From positions 1,054,001-1,118,000 of the forward strand of contig NZ_CP034234.1 of assembly GCF_003931795.1 (NCBI RefSeq): a stretch of 64,000 nucleotides of DNA, given 5' to 3'. This stretch comes from Erysipelothrix piscisicarius. Its GTDB lineage: Bacteria; Bacillota_I; Bacilli_A; Erysipelotrichales; Erysipelotrichaceae. Position 1 is the first letter of the stretch. Each line of letters begins with the position of its first letter. The notes beneath the pieces were generated by a model, which did not search any database, was not told where the DNA came from, and was given only the letters and a program-made list of their open reading frames with translations. The translations under genes were made by a program, and so were the position numbers. Shown here one piece after another: positions 16,522-25,725 of the stretch.

Positions 16522-17553
16522 ATGGACTTAAAAGAAATTATGAATCAAGGGCTTGAAGCAATCAAATCTGCTCAATCACTTGAGCATTTAAATGATGTTC
16601 GTATTGAATATCTAAGTAAGAAAGGTCTTCTAACAAAAGTTATGGGCCAAATGAAAGATTTATCCAATGAAGAGAAACCTTTATTTGGTAAACGTGTTAA
16701 TGAAGCGAAACAGAGCATTGAGTCAGCACTTAAAGAAAAACAAGCAGACTTAGAAGCAATAAAATTAGAGCAAGATATGGCTCGTGATGCGATTGATGTG
16801 ACGCTACCTGGAACGCAGTTTAAACAAGGAAGTCAAAATCCATTAATTCTAATGCGTCGCGAAATGGAAGATTTCTTTAGAGAAATGGGATATAAAGTCG
16901 TGGAAGGGGATGAAGTTGAACTTGATTTATACAACTTTGAACGTGCCAATATTCCGCAAGATCATCCTGCTCGTGAGATGCAAGATACATTTTTTATTGA
17001 TGAACATACTTTACTTAGAACCCATACAACGGCAATCCAAATGCGTGCATTAGAAGAATATGCGCCTTCGGTTCCAGTTAAAGTTATTTGTCCTGGAAAA
17101 GTTTACCGTCGTGATGATGATGATGCGACACACTCGCATCAATTTGTACAGATGGAAGGTTTAGTACTGGGTCATGGCATTACGTTATCGGATTTAAAAG
17201 GGACTTTAAACCTTTTTGCGAAGAGGATGTTTGGAGAGAGTCGAGAAATTCGCTTTAGACCAAGCTATTTCCAATTTACCGAGCCTAGTGTTGAGATTGA
17301 TGTAACATGTCATCTTTGTGGTGGCAAGGGCTGCAACATTTGTAAGGATACTGGCTGGATTGAAATTCTGGGTGGTGGTATGGTTCACCCAAACGTCTTG
17401 CGTGCAGCGGGTTATGATGACCCAACGCTTTCAGGATTTGCCTTTGGAATTGGTGTCGAACGCATTGCAATGCTTAAATACGGAATTGATGATATTCGAT
17501 CATTTTATACAAATGATAAACGATTCATTGATCAATTTAAGCGGTTTGAGTAG
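16522..17553 (+). CDS. pheS: Phenylalanyl-tRNA synthetase alpha subunit
   Basis: A full-length 343-residue class II synthetase subunit. It has an N-terminal coiled coil for tRNA binding (residues 1-90), motif 2 (YRRDDDDATHSHQF) and motif 3 (SGFAFGIGVERIAML). A Cys pair module (CHLCGGKGCNICKDTGW) is a normal insertion in many bacterial PheS. It charges tRNA-Phe as an alpha2-beta2 enzyme with PheT, encoded nine bases downstream. Expression is set by the T-box leader. Confidence 0.97.
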   Translation: MDLKEIMNQGLEAIKSAQSLEHLNDVRIEYLSKKGLLTKVMGQMKDLSNEEKPLFGKRVNEAKQSIESALKEKQADLEAIKLEQDMARDAIDVTLPGTQFKQGSQNPLILMRREMEDFFREMGYKVVEGDEVELDLYNFERANIPQDHPAREMQDTFFIDEHTLLRTHTTAIQMRALEEYAPSVPVKVICPGKVYRRDDDDATHSHQFVQMEGLVLGHGITLSDLKGTLNLFAKRMFGESREIRFRPSYFQFTEPSVEIDVTCHLCGGKGCNICKDTGWIEILGGGMVHPNVLRAAGYDDPTLSGFAFGIGVERIAMLKYGIDDIRSFYTNDKRFIDQFKRFE

Positions 17554-17562
17554 GAGGTTAGA

Positions 17563-19938
17563 ATGTTAGTTAGTAGAAAATTATTAAATAGATATGTGGA
17601 TATTGCTGATATCGACACATTAACACTTGCGGATACCCTCACAAACGCAGGTTTAGAAGTAGAAGGTATTGAACCGCTCATTCATGGTACCAATTTAACC
17701 GTTGGTCATGTATTAGAATGTGTTCCACATGAAGACAGTGACCACTTAAATGTATGTCAGGTAGACTTAGGTGATCGCGTAGAACAAATTGTTTGTGGCG
17801 CATCAAATATTAAAACCGGCTTAAATGTCTGTGTTGCTCAAGTCGGTGCAGTGTTACCGGGAGATTTTAATATTAAAGCATCAAAAGTACGTGGTGTAGA
17901 ATCAAATGGAATGATTTGCTCTCTCAATGAACTTGGTGTAGCTGAAAAATTCCAAACTGAAGAACAAAAAACGGGGATTGTCGTTTTACCAAAAGCAGAG
18001 CCGGGAAGTAATCCTGCCGTTGCATTAGGATTAGATGATGAAATTCTTGATATTTCTCAAACGCCGAATCGTTCTGATTTTATGTCAATAATCTCAATTG
18101 CGCATGAAGTGAGTGCGCTGTTTGGTCGTAAACTGACATTACCGCAATTTGAAGGTGTAGCGAACATCGGTAGTGAGACCAAGCTTCAAATTCAATCATA
18201 TACTGAAAAGTCACCACTTTTTTTAGGTAAAGTAATTGGTAATGTGACAATTGGGACATCACCAAGTTGGATTCGTGAAGCCTTGATTGGTTCTGGAATT
18301 AAACCAATTAATAATGTTGTCGATATATCAAATCTTGTCATGCTTGAAACCGGTCATCCAATGCATTTTTACGATATTGACTTCCTAAGTCATCAAAACT
18401 TGTCAGTTCATGATGATTTTGAAGGTACAGTAGAAGCGCTTGATGGTCAAATGTATAAACTCGAAAAAAATGATCTTGTTATTATGAATGGTGAGGTTCC
18501 AGTGGGGATTGCAGGGATTATGGGTCTTGGTAATTCGATGATTCAACCGAATTCTAAGGGACTCGTAATTGAGGTCGCACGTTTTAATCATGTGTCTGTT
18601 CGTAAAACAGCAACACGTTTAGGGTTAAGCAGCGAGTCATCTACACGTTACACAAAGCCAATGGATAATAATGCATCCAAACAGGCGATGGATCGTGCAG
18701 TTCAACTTTTAATCGAGTATGCAGATGCAACAAATATTGAAGAAACTGTTCAGTGGGGCGCGCTTGATAGCACTCCTGTCGAGGTTTCAATCACGGTTGA
18801 TCGTATCAATCAATATCTTGGAACTTCTTTAGAAGAAGCTGTCATTATGGATGTATTTGAACGTCTCAATTTTAAACCGCGTCACGTTGAGGGAATGATT
18901 ACATGTACAATTCCTTCATATCGTAAAGATATTTCGATTGAAGAGGATCTCATTGAAGAAGTCATCCGAATCGTTGGTTATGATGTCATGGATGAGACAT
19001 TACCGCTTATGGATTTAACACTGGGTAATTTAAATAATCAACAACTTAAGACACGCATGATTGAAGATGTATTATTAGGCTTTGGTGCAGACCAAATTCT
19101 ATCCTATACACTTGTAGATGAAGCGAAAACAGTTGGCTCTGAGTCATTGGGTACTCCAATTCGTCTAGCCAATCCTATCAGCGATAAACGAGCTTTCTTA
19201 AGAACGCATTTATTACCATCGATGGTGGAAGTCTTGGCGTATAATAATGCTCACAAAATTTCCGATGTTCTCTTTTTTGAACAGTCTTCAGTTTATGCCG
19301 AAGGTGTTAAATCAAATCGTTTAGGAATTATTGGTCAAGGTTCGCTCTTTAATAAGAATTGGACTAAAACAGAAATTCCTTTAGACTTCTTCACACTTAA
19401 GGGAATGGCGATGGAATTATTTGATAAATTAGGATTTAGTGAAAAACGCTTCCAATTCAAACAAAGCGGTTTTGATGATACAAAATTCCATCCATTCAAG
19501 AGTGCAGAAATTCTATTTGACCGTAAGCACCTGGGGGTCATTGGACAGCTTCATCCGACCTATGCGAAAGAACATGATTTGAAAGATCCTATTTATTTAG
19601 AAATTGATTTGGATTCTCTTTTAGGTCAAAAAGCAGGGGCCATCAAAGCAACTTCGGTCGCAAAATATCCAATCATGACTCGAGATCTCGCAATTCTTTG
19701 CGATAACAATCTATCGGTAAGTGATTTAATCCAATCGATTGAAAAAGTATCACGAAAATATTTGGTAGACTTAAACGTCTTTGATGTGTTTACATCTGAA
19801 AAACTAGGGGATAAAAAATCTATTGCATTCCAGTTGTCTTTTGGGCAAGACCGTACCTTAGAGGTCGAGGAAATTAATGATATAATGGAAGCAGTAGTTG
19901 AAGAATTGAAAAAACGTTTCAACGTTGAAGTGCGATAA
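17563..19938 (+). CDS. pheT: Phenylalanyl-tRNA synthetase beta subunit
   Basis: A 791-residue subunit with the expected domain order: tRNA-binding OB domain near residues 40-150, B3/B4 editing domain around 210-400, B5 domain, the catalytic-like core, and the C-terminal ferredoxin-fold anticodon-binding domain (from KYPIMTRDLAI to the end). It provides editing and tRNA recognition for PheS. GGAGG precedes the ATG and the gene is intact. Confidence 0.97.
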   Translation: MLVSRKLLNRYVDIADIDTLTLADTLTNAGLEVEGIEPLIHGTNLTVGHVLECVPHEDSDHLNVCQVDLGDRVEQIVCGASNIKTGLNVCVAQVGAVLPGDFNIKASKVRGVESNGMICSLNELGVAEKFQTEEQKTGIVVLPKAEPGSNPAVALGLDDEILDISQTPNRSDFMSIISIAHEVSALFGRKLTLPQFEGVANIGSETKLQIQSYTEKSPLFLGKVIGNVTIGTSPSWIREALIGSGIKPINNVVDISNLVMLETGHPMHFYDIDFLSHQNLSVHDDFEGTVEALDGQMYKLEKNDLVIMNGEVPVGIAGIMGLGNSMIQPNSKGLVIEVARFNHVSVRKTATRLGLSSESSTRYTKPMDNNASKQAMDRAVQLLIEYADATNIEETVQWGALDSTPVEVSITVDRINQYLGTSLEEAVIMDVFERLNFKPRHVEGMITCTIPSYRKDISIEEDLIEEVIRIVGYDVMDETLPLMDLTLGNLNNQQLKTRMIEDVLLGFGADQILSYTLVDEAKTVGSESLGTPIRLANPISDKRAFLRTHLLPSMVEVLAYNNAHKISDVLFFEQSSVYAEGVKSNRLGIIGQGSLFNKNWTKTEIPLDFFTLKGMAMELFDKLGFSEKRFQFKQSGFDDTKFHPFKSAEILFDRKHLGVIGQLHPTYAKEHDLKDPIYLEIDLDSLLGQKAGAIKATSVAKYPIMTRDLAILCDNNLSVSDLIQSIEKVSRKYLVDLNVFDVFTSEKLGDKKSIAFQLSFGQDRTLEVEEINDIMEAVVEELKKRFNVEVR

Positions 19939-19956
19939 CATTAGGAGGTAAAAAAT

Positions 19957-20679
19957 ATGGGTAGAGCATTTGAAGTTCGTAAGGCGTCGATGCAAAAGAC
20001 AGCGGCAGCTAAAACGAAGGTATATTCACGATATGGAAAAGAGATTTATATGGCGGCTAAGGCTGGTATTCCTGATCCTGAGATGAATGTGGGTTTAAAG
20101 CGTATTATCGATGAAGCAAGAACAAAACAAGTTCCTGCGGATGTCATTAAACGTGCGGTTGAAAAAGCTAAAGGGGGTTCTGAAGAGAACTACCATGCGG
20201 TACGTTATGAAGGATTTGGACCCGGTGCATCGTCATTTATTGTTGAATGTTTGACAGACAACGATAACCGAACATACAGTGAAGTTCGAAATTGCTTTAC
20301 AAAATCTAAAGGGAAAATTGGTGTGAATGGTTCGGTTGTTCATGGTTATGAACACGTTGGTTTATTATCATTTGAATCCAATGATGAAGAAGCAATCATG
20401 GAAATTCTTCTTGAAAACGATGTTGAATTGATCGATATTGAACAAGAAGAGGGTCATATGACAGTTACTGTTGATACGACAAGCTTACATAAAGCGAAAG
20501 AAGCACTTGAAAGCAAATTGGGCGAAATTCAATTTGATGTCCTTGAGATTACTTATTTACCGAATGAATATGTAACCGTCGAAGGTGAAGATGCCGATAA
20601 CTTTAAAAAAATTCAAGCGATGTTTGATGAAGTTGAAGATATTCAAGAAGTCTATCACAACGTTAAGTTTGAAGATTAA
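19957..20679 (+). CDS. YebC/PmpR (TACO1)-family protein
   Basis: A full-length 240-residue protein with the family N-terminus MGRAFEVRKASMQKTAAAK, the ARTKQVPADVIKRAVEKAKG motif and the RYEGFGPG segment. Family members have been described as DNA-binding regulators and, more recently, as translation factors that help with proline-rich stretches. It follows pheT by 18 bases and is probably co-transcribed, which fits a translation-linked role but does not prove it. Confidence 0.93.
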   Translation: MGRAFEVRKASMQKTAAAKTKVYSRYGKEIYMAAKAGIPDPEMNVGLKRIIDEARTKQVPADVIKRAVEKAKGGSEENYHAVRYEGFGPGASSFIVECLTDNDNRTYSEVRNCFTKSKGKIGVNGSVVHGYEHVGLLSFESNDEEAIMEILLENDVELIDIEQEEGHMTVTVDTTSLHKAKEALESKLGEIQFDVLEITYLPNEYVTVEGEDADNFKKIQAMFDEVEDIQEVYHNVKFED

Positions 20680-20685
20680 GATTGT

Positions 20686-20717
20686 AAACCTCTAGAATTA
20701 TTACTAGAGGTTTTTTT
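20686..20717 (+). terminator. Terminator of the pheST-yebC operon
   Basis: AAACCTCTAG / CTAGAGGTTT with an eight-base loop and seven T. Confidence 0.88.
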
Positions 20718-20758
20718 GTGAACCTTTGATGAAGAATGTATGGATTAAGTCAAAAGCT

Positions 20759-20788
20759 TTGATTGGTCTGTACTATGTACGATATAAT
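20759..20788 (+). promoter_or_regulatory. Promoter for the LEA-like gene
   Basis: TTGATT (20759-20764) and TATAAT (20783-20788) with an 18-base spacer. The spacer contains the small inverted repeat GTACTATGTAC, a possible operator half-site pair. Confidence 0.6.
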
Positions 20789-20817
20789 CAACATATACAA
20801 AAGGGAGGCTTTAAAAT

Positions 20818-21134
20818 ATGGGAAATTTATTAGACAAAGCAAAAGAACTTGCAGCAAAAGCAAAGAGCTCTGCTGATGATTTGGGTGTCAAAGCCAAAGA
20901 AACCGCCGAAGATCTTGGTGAAAAAACTGAGTCGGTCACAAAAGAAGCATCTGAAAAGATGAATGAATTTGGAGAAAAAGCGAAAGAAACTGCCGAAGAT
21001 GTATTGGAAAGGGTCGTGATATGACCGCCGATGCTGTAACAAAAGGTAAGCAAGTCGCTGAAGATTTATCGGAAAAGGCTAAAGAAACCGCTGAAGACTT
21101 AACCGATAAAGCGAAAGACATTTTTAATAAATAA
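20818..21134 (+). CDS. LEA-like repetitive amphipathic helical protein (frameshifted in this sequence)
   Basis: The reading frame beginning at 20818 stops at 21024. The protein plainly continues in another frame (RDMTADAVTKGKQVAEDL) to 21134. One extra A in the run at 21008-21010 restores a single product of about 105 residues. It is built from 11-residue units such as AKETAEDLGEK, AKETAEDVLEK and AKETAEDLTDK, giving a charged amphipathic helix with almost no hydrophobic core. This resembles LEA group 3 and apolipoprotein-like or YtxH-type stress proteins. A role in envelope or desiccation stress is inference only. It has its own promoter. Confidence 0.75.
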
Positions 21135-21152
21135 TTTAACGTGTTAAATGGA

Positions 21153-21170
21153 TAAAAAAAACCTTAAGAT
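21153..21170 (+). terminator. Left arm of a terminator hairpin split by IS insertion
   Basis: AAAAAAACCTTAAGAT here is the exact reverse complement of ATCTTAAGGTTTTTTT at 22467-22482. Before the IS entered, the two arms would have formed a bidirectional terminator between the LEA-like gene and the convergent ABC transporter genes. Confidence 0.75.
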
Positions 21171-21270
21171 ATCAAATGAAGATTGGAACTGACCTAGTTC
21201 CGTGGGACTAAAGAAAAAAACCTCTTGTATGAGAATTATTGTAAAATAGTTCAATATAGGAGGTTTTTAT

Positions 21271-21588
21271 ATGGGAACACGAACTATACATAGCTATGAG
21301 ACAAAGATGAAAGTTATAGAAATGAAATTGGCAGGCTACTCAAGCAGGTTTATTCAGACTGAACTTGGAATAAAAAATGTAACACAAGTCAAAACATGGT
21401 GGAGATGGTATCGAAATGGTGAACACTATCGATTTTCTCAACCTGTAGGCAAGCAATATACTTTTGGAAAAGGGCCTGAAGGAGACACGGTCGAAGAAAC
21501 ACAAAGACTTAGAATTAAATCTTTGGAGCAACAAATTGAACTATTAAAAAAGTATTTGGAAAGAGAAAGGATGTGGTTCCTGAAATAA
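21271..21588 (+). CDS. IS3-family OrfA (helix-turn-helix protein)
   Basis: A 105-residue protein with an N-terminal helix-turn-helix (about residues 8-50, ETKMKVIEMKLAGYSSRFIQ) and a C-terminal coiled coil (LRIKSLEQQIELLKKYLERE). In IS3 elements OrfA binds the inverted repeats and modulates transposition. The A_AAA_AAG heptamer at 21546-21552 lies inside its 3' end. There the ribosome can slip back one base to make the OrfAB fusion transposase. Confidence 0.88.
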   Translation: MGTRTIHSYETKMKVIEMKLAGYSSRFIQTELGIKNVTQVKTWWRWYRNGEHYRFSQPVGKQYTFGKGPEGDTVEETQRLRIKSLEQQIELLKKYLERERMWFLK

Positions 21589-22418
21589 TCATCAAGCTCG
21601 TTGAAGAGTATCGCAACACTGTATCTCTTAAAGATATCTTGAATCTTTTTGGGGTACCTAAGTCAACGTATTACCGTTGGACTAAAAAAGAGCAACTAGA
21701 GTCTAATAATTATTCTGTCAATGAAGCATTAGTAATTGAACTTTGTAAAGAAAATAAATTTCGTTATGGATATCGAAAATAACTGCATTAATTCGAAAGA
21801 AAGAATTATCAATAAGAACACTGTTCAAAGATAATGCAGAAACACCAATGTCAATGCCGTGTTAAGGTCAAACGGTATCGAAAACAAAATCCGAAGATCA
21901 TTATGCCCAATATCATTAATCGCGACTTTAAATCACTACGTCCTCTAGAGAAATTGGTGACAGATATCACTTACATCCCTTATGGCCATAAGATGCTCTA
22001 TTTATCTACGATCATGGATTTATATAATGGTGAGATTATTGCGTCTACATTGTGTGACAGACAAAACCTAGAATGTGTGGTTGATACATTAAATCAACTT
22101 CCGGATATCGTTCAGCCATGTATTCTTCATTCTGATCAAGGGAGTGTCTATACATCAAAAGAGTATCAACTCAAAGTAAAAAATAAAAGCATTACCATGA
22201 GTATGTCCCGTAAGGGTACACCCGCTGATAATGCTCCTATCGAATCGTTTCATGCCTCGCTAAAGTGTGAAACATTCGAATTAAACCCAGAACTAAAGGG
22301 TTCTACTGAAATTGTATCACAAACTGTGATAAACTATTTAAAATATTACAATGAAAATCGAATACAAGAAAAGCTAGGATATCAATCTCCCGTAAATTAT
22401 CGGTTAACTTCATCCTAA
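21546..22418 (+). pseudogene. IS3-family OrfB, DDE transposase, interrupted in this sequence
   Basis: Read in the -1 frame relative to OrfA. The N-terminal part (IIIKLVEEYRNTVSLKDIL) reaches FRYGYRK and then stops at 21780-21782. The catalytic part resumes at 21834 (CQCRVKVKRYRKQ) and contains the DDE triad in VTDITYIP, HSDQGSVYTS and PIESFHASLK. Adding one A at each of 21776-21779, 21804-21805 and 21827-21829 rebuilds a continuous, family-typical sequence (GYRKITALIRKKEIINKN and QKIMQKHQCQ). Either the copy is decayed or these are homopolymer reading errors. Confidence 0.8.
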
Positions 22419-22466
22419 CTTGGTTTTTTCTTTAGTCCCAAGGAACTAGGTCAGTTCCATTTCAAT

Positions 22467-22482
22467 CTTAAGGTTTTTTTGT
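22467..22482 (-). terminator. Right arm of the IS-split terminator
   Basis: ATCTTAAGGTTTTTTT, exact complement of 21155-21170; see the left arm. Confidence 0.7.
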
Positions 22483-22484
22483 GT

Positions 22485-24132
22485 TAAAGTGTTTCAATAA
22501 TTTGTGGAAGTCTCGTTTTAAAGAGTTTTTTAATGACCTGATACAGGATAAAACTGAGTAAAATGAGTAGAATTCCAAATGTATAAATAACATGAATCGG
22601 GTTAAAATTCATCGCTGCGTAAACAAATCCTCCAATAATCAAAAACGAAGAGAAAAGTGGGATTAAAGCGAGAAAGTTTTGTTTAATGGCTTGGGTTTCA
22701 TTGTCCCATACTAATTTTGGTGAGAAAACGTCTAAGACGATTGCACTCGTGTTTGAAAGGATTGACCCTAAAAATGCACTAAGGACAAAAGAATGATATA
22801 CCCAAAATTAAGATTCAAGAAAATCGCGAGCAGGATTCCAATAATCCATGTTGGAATAACCGTTATCAGAGATCCGATCAGAATCTTTGCATGGACCAAG
22901 GTCATAAAATCGAGAGGCATTGCTTGAAACTGTTGTAGGGTACGCCCTTCACGCGATATTGAAGTCGCGGTAATCATTCCAACATTCGCCATGAAATAAG
23001 ATATTACAAGACCAATAATAAAAACGAGCGCAAATTTAACCGACAAGGGTTGAGTGTAAAATTGTAATGTCATGATTTCTTGAACGGTCTGATTTATTTC
23101 CGACAAGGATACTGGGGACTTGGAGACCCCAATTACAAATGGAATCACAAATGATACCGGTATAATAATCAAACCTGCGAAATAGTTTGTTGTGAATGTT
23201 GGGGTTCGAAGAATATTTCGAATGTCGTATCTCATGATGGCACTGAGTGCAGAACGTTTCTTTGTTGATTTATTAAACGCTTTAGTTGTGAGTGCTGTCT
23301 TTTTCGAACTTGCTTCATCAATTCCAATAACGCCTTTAAAATATAGTTTTTGCACAAGCGTAACACAGAGGAAAGGACTGAGTATTGAAATTAAGATTCC
23401 AAGAAACAACTTTTCATAATCTGCATAAACAACACCTTGTGAGAGCAGTGGTATTGTAGGGAAAATGCCATTCATGACTTTAAGTAAGGCGTTATCACCC
23501 GATGCAATACTGGTCATGATTTTTGATAAGAAGTCGGCACCGCCGGTTCCGGATGTTTGACCAAGAAAGGCCATACCAAGCCCCAATACAATACCGAGCA
23601 ACGTTGAGACATAGGTATAAACGTCTTTATTTTTGAAAAATGGAATAAAGGTCAAGACGAGAATCATAAAGATCAACGATAGTGTAAATGGAATTATCGG
23701 AATCATCAGTGAACTCACGATAAATCGGATTATAAATAAGAAATCTGGTTTAACATTTACCATATACGCAATTGCGAAAGGAATAAAAATAACTGCAGCG
23801 CTGAGATACGTCGTGATCAAACTCGCAATAAATTTTGAAAAAAGAATATCGGCAGCACGAACGGGTAGCACTAAATAGCGCTCAATATCTTTTGAAAAAT
23901 AAAATATCCCTGGAACGATGAGAATGCCCATAATTAAGATATAAATACTAGCACTCGCAAATAATGTATGGATTGCTATTCCAGGCTGTCCTAACGAAAC
24001 TGCAGATTTAATAAGTGCATTCCAAAGAAAGAATACAATTCCACCGAGATAAATGAAAAGAAAGCCAAATAAGAGAAACATATATTTTGAATTTTTTTTT
24101 CTTTTTGGTTGAGAGTTGCTGCGTAAAATCAT
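22485..24132 (-). CDS. ABC-2 type exporter permease (frameshifted in this sequence)
   Basis: A large polytopic protein, about 550 residues when rejoined. The first 454 codons (24132 down to 22768) end in a short wrong-frame tail. Adding one T on the minus strand to the four-base run at 22787-22790 continues the frame through FVLSAFLGSILSNTSAIVLD to a stop at 22485-22487, with two more helices. About twelve hydrophobic segments are visible, along with a cytoplasmic loop rich in lysine. It would work with the ATPase encoded just upstream on the same strand. The substrate is unknown; no peptide or immunity gene is nearby. Confidence 0.82.
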
Positions 24133-24177
24133 AAGTCGTTGTCTTCAACATTATTTTTGTTAGTGTGAGAATTAGAC

Positions 24178-24894
24178 TCATTTTGTAAGCTCCAAGAAGA
24201 TTTCTTCAAGTGAAAGTTGATTGTAGTTAGATTTCAGTGACTCAAGGGTACCTGTATAGACAATCTTACCGTGATTGATGATAACGACTTTATCGCATAA
24301 TTTTTCCGCAACTTCAAGAACATGGGTTGAAAAAAATACCGCGCCACCGTGTTGAGCATGTTCACGCATGGCTTCTTTTAAAATATAAGAAGATTGTGGA
24401 TCAAGTCCGGTTAGGGGTTCATCCAGGATGAGTAAGTAAGGATTGTGTAGAAGAACGCCAATCACCATAATTTTTTTTCGCATTCCATGTGAGTAGGATA
24501 GAAGTTTATCATTCAACGCCTGTTCCATCCCCAATAGGTGAGTATAGTTTTGGATTCGTTGTTGGCGATCTGTTTCATTGATGTTGTAAATGTCGGCAAT
24601 AAAATTGAGATATTCAATCCCTTTCAGTTTTAAAAAAGCATTGGGATCATCAGAAACATATCCAAACTGTTGTTTTGCTTCAATCGGTTGTTCGCGGATG
24701 TTTAAATCGTTGAGTGTAATCGAACCCGAGTCCGGTGCCAAAATGCCTGTAAGCATTTTAATTGTCGTTGTTTTGCCGGCGCCGTTTGGTCCAATAAATC
24801 CAACAATTTCTCCAGAATTAATCTGAATAGATACATCATCAACAGCTTTATGGGACCCATTATAGGTCTTTGTGACGTTCTTTATATTTATCAT
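24178..24894 (-). CDS. ABC exporter ATP-binding protein
   Basis: About 238 residues with Walker A (GPNGAGKTTTIKML), Q-loop region (FGYVSDDPN), a variant signature LLSYSHGMRKK in place of LSGGQ, Walker B (LLILDEPLTGLD) and H-loop (STHVLEVAEKL). The SYSHGMRKK signature is common in ABC-2 drug, lipid or peptide exporters such as the EcsA and YxlF types. The start at ATG 24894 is favoured by AAGGAG upstream; 24912 is the alternative. It lies 45 bases before its permease partner. Confidence 0.9.
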   Translation of the reverse strand: MINIKNVTKTYNGSHKAVDDVSIQINSGEIVGFIGPNGAGKTTTIKMLTGILAPDSGSITLNDLNIREQPIEAKQQFGYVSDDPNAFLKLKGIEYLNFIADIYNINETDRQQRIQNYTHLLGMEQALNDKLLSYSHGMRKKIMVIGVLLHNPYLLILDEPLTGLDPQSSYILKEAMREHAQHGGAVFFSTHVLEVAEKLCDKVVIINHGKIVYTGTLESLKSNYNQLSLEEIFLELTK

Positions 24895-24970
24895 AATCTT
24901 CTCCTTGATCATAAGATGTATTAATTATATCACTATTTTCACTATTTTCAATATCTTCACCAAAGTGGAT

Positions 24971-24996
24971 AAAAATAGAGGGAATCATCCCTCTAC
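24971..24996 (-). terminator. Terminator of plsY
   Basis: TAGAGGGA / TCCCTCTA hairpin overlapping the plsY stop codon, with an A run on the plus strand that forms the T tract for minus-strand transcription. Confidence 0.8.
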
Positions 24997-25595
24997 ATCC
25001 ATGTAATTTTTCGTTCGGTTCCGTCTTTAATTCTTTGAATATTCGAACGATGACGGTAAATAACAATTATTGCGATAATTGCGAACGCAAAGGTTACTTG
25101 AATGTTATCTTGTGAAATACCAAGAATAACAACTGCAGTAATAATTGAAATCATAGCGGATAGTGAAACCATTTTAGATAAGTACAGTACTGCAAAGAAG
25201 ATGAGTACAGGTACGATAAAATGCAGTACAGGTCTTTTTGTCACAAGAATTGAAATCCCCAATAAAAATCCCATAGCGGTTGAAACGGCTTTTCCACCTT
25301 TAAACTTAGCGAATATTGGAAAACAATGACCCAATGTTGCGAAAAATCCAGCGTAAATCGTTGCATCTGGGAATAAGAAATTGGTGATAACCATTGCGAT
25401 GGTTGCTTTTAAAACATCTAAGACCGCAACGGCAACGCCAGCTTTCGCGCCCAAAGTTCGCCCAGCATTTGTTCCCCCAAGATTTCCAGAACCGTGTTCA
25501 CGGATATCGGTATTAAAAAAAAGTTTTCCAATAACTAATGCATTTGGAATGGATCCTAAAAGATATCCAAGCACACTTGCTAATAATATTTCCAT
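24993..25595 (-). CDS. plsY: Acyl-phosphate glycerol-3-phosphate acyltransferase
   Basis: A 200-residue membrane protein with the PlsY signatures EHGSGNLGGTNAGRTLG (motif 1), FKGGKAVSTAMG (motif 2) and a C-terminal HRSNIQRIKDGTE (motif 3). It moves the acyl group from acyl phosphate onto glycerol 3-phosphate, the first step of phospholipid synthesis in Firmicutes, using the product of GpsA. Divergent from parE, a common pairing. Confidence 0.95.
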   Translation of the reverse strand: MEILLASVLGYLLGSIPNALVIGKLFFNTDIREHGSGNLGGTNAGRTLGAKAGVAVAVLDVLKATIAMVITNFLFPDATIYAGFFATLGHCFPIFAKFKGGKAVSTAMGFLLGISILVTKRPVLHFIVPVLIFFAVLYLSKMVSLSAMISIITAVVILGISQDNIQVTFAFAIIAIIVIYRHRSNIQRIKDGTERKITWM

Positions 25596-25692
25596 AAATT
25601 CACCTCAAAATCATTTTACCATGTTCAATGGCAAAGTTAAAAGAACTTTTCATGCTGGTTGAACTTTTAATACTCAAATAATTATTATGTCA

Positions 25693-25701
25693 TGATATAA
25701 T
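25693..25701 (+). promoter_or_regulatory. Extended -10 promoter for parE-parC
   Basis: TGATATAAT at 25693-25701, about 24 bases ahead of the parE start region. Confidence 0.6.
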
Positions 25702-25725
25702 ACACGTTGAGAGGAGTTGGAGAGC

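Larger units (their letters stand above)
21184..22460 (+). mobile_element. IS3-family insertion sequence (copy 1)
   Basis: The element is about 1,277 bp. It is bounded by imperfect inverted repeats of about 38 bp: 21184-21222, beginning TGGAACTGACCTAGTTCC, and 22422-22460 in opposite orientation, with one mismatch and one A-run length difference. Each end also holds a small hairpin, GGAACT-gacct-AGTTCC. It encodes the two-frame orfA/orfB arrangement of IS3. The element interrupts the loop of a terminator. I see no target duplication. OrfB is interrupted three times in one 55-base stretch. Confidence 0.88.

Noticed and set aside
21166-22470. Target site duplication of the first IS
   Set aside because: Bases directly outside the ends (AGAT and TTTC) do not match at any length from 3 to 9.
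22485-24894. ABC exporter as a bacteriocin immunity or transport locus
   Set aside because: No precursor peptide, protease or modification enzyme lies nearby. The substrate cannot be inferred.
20818-25595. A genomic island around the first IS
   Set aside because: Apart from the IS itself, neighbouring genes are ordinary, with no integrase, att repeat or change in coding style.
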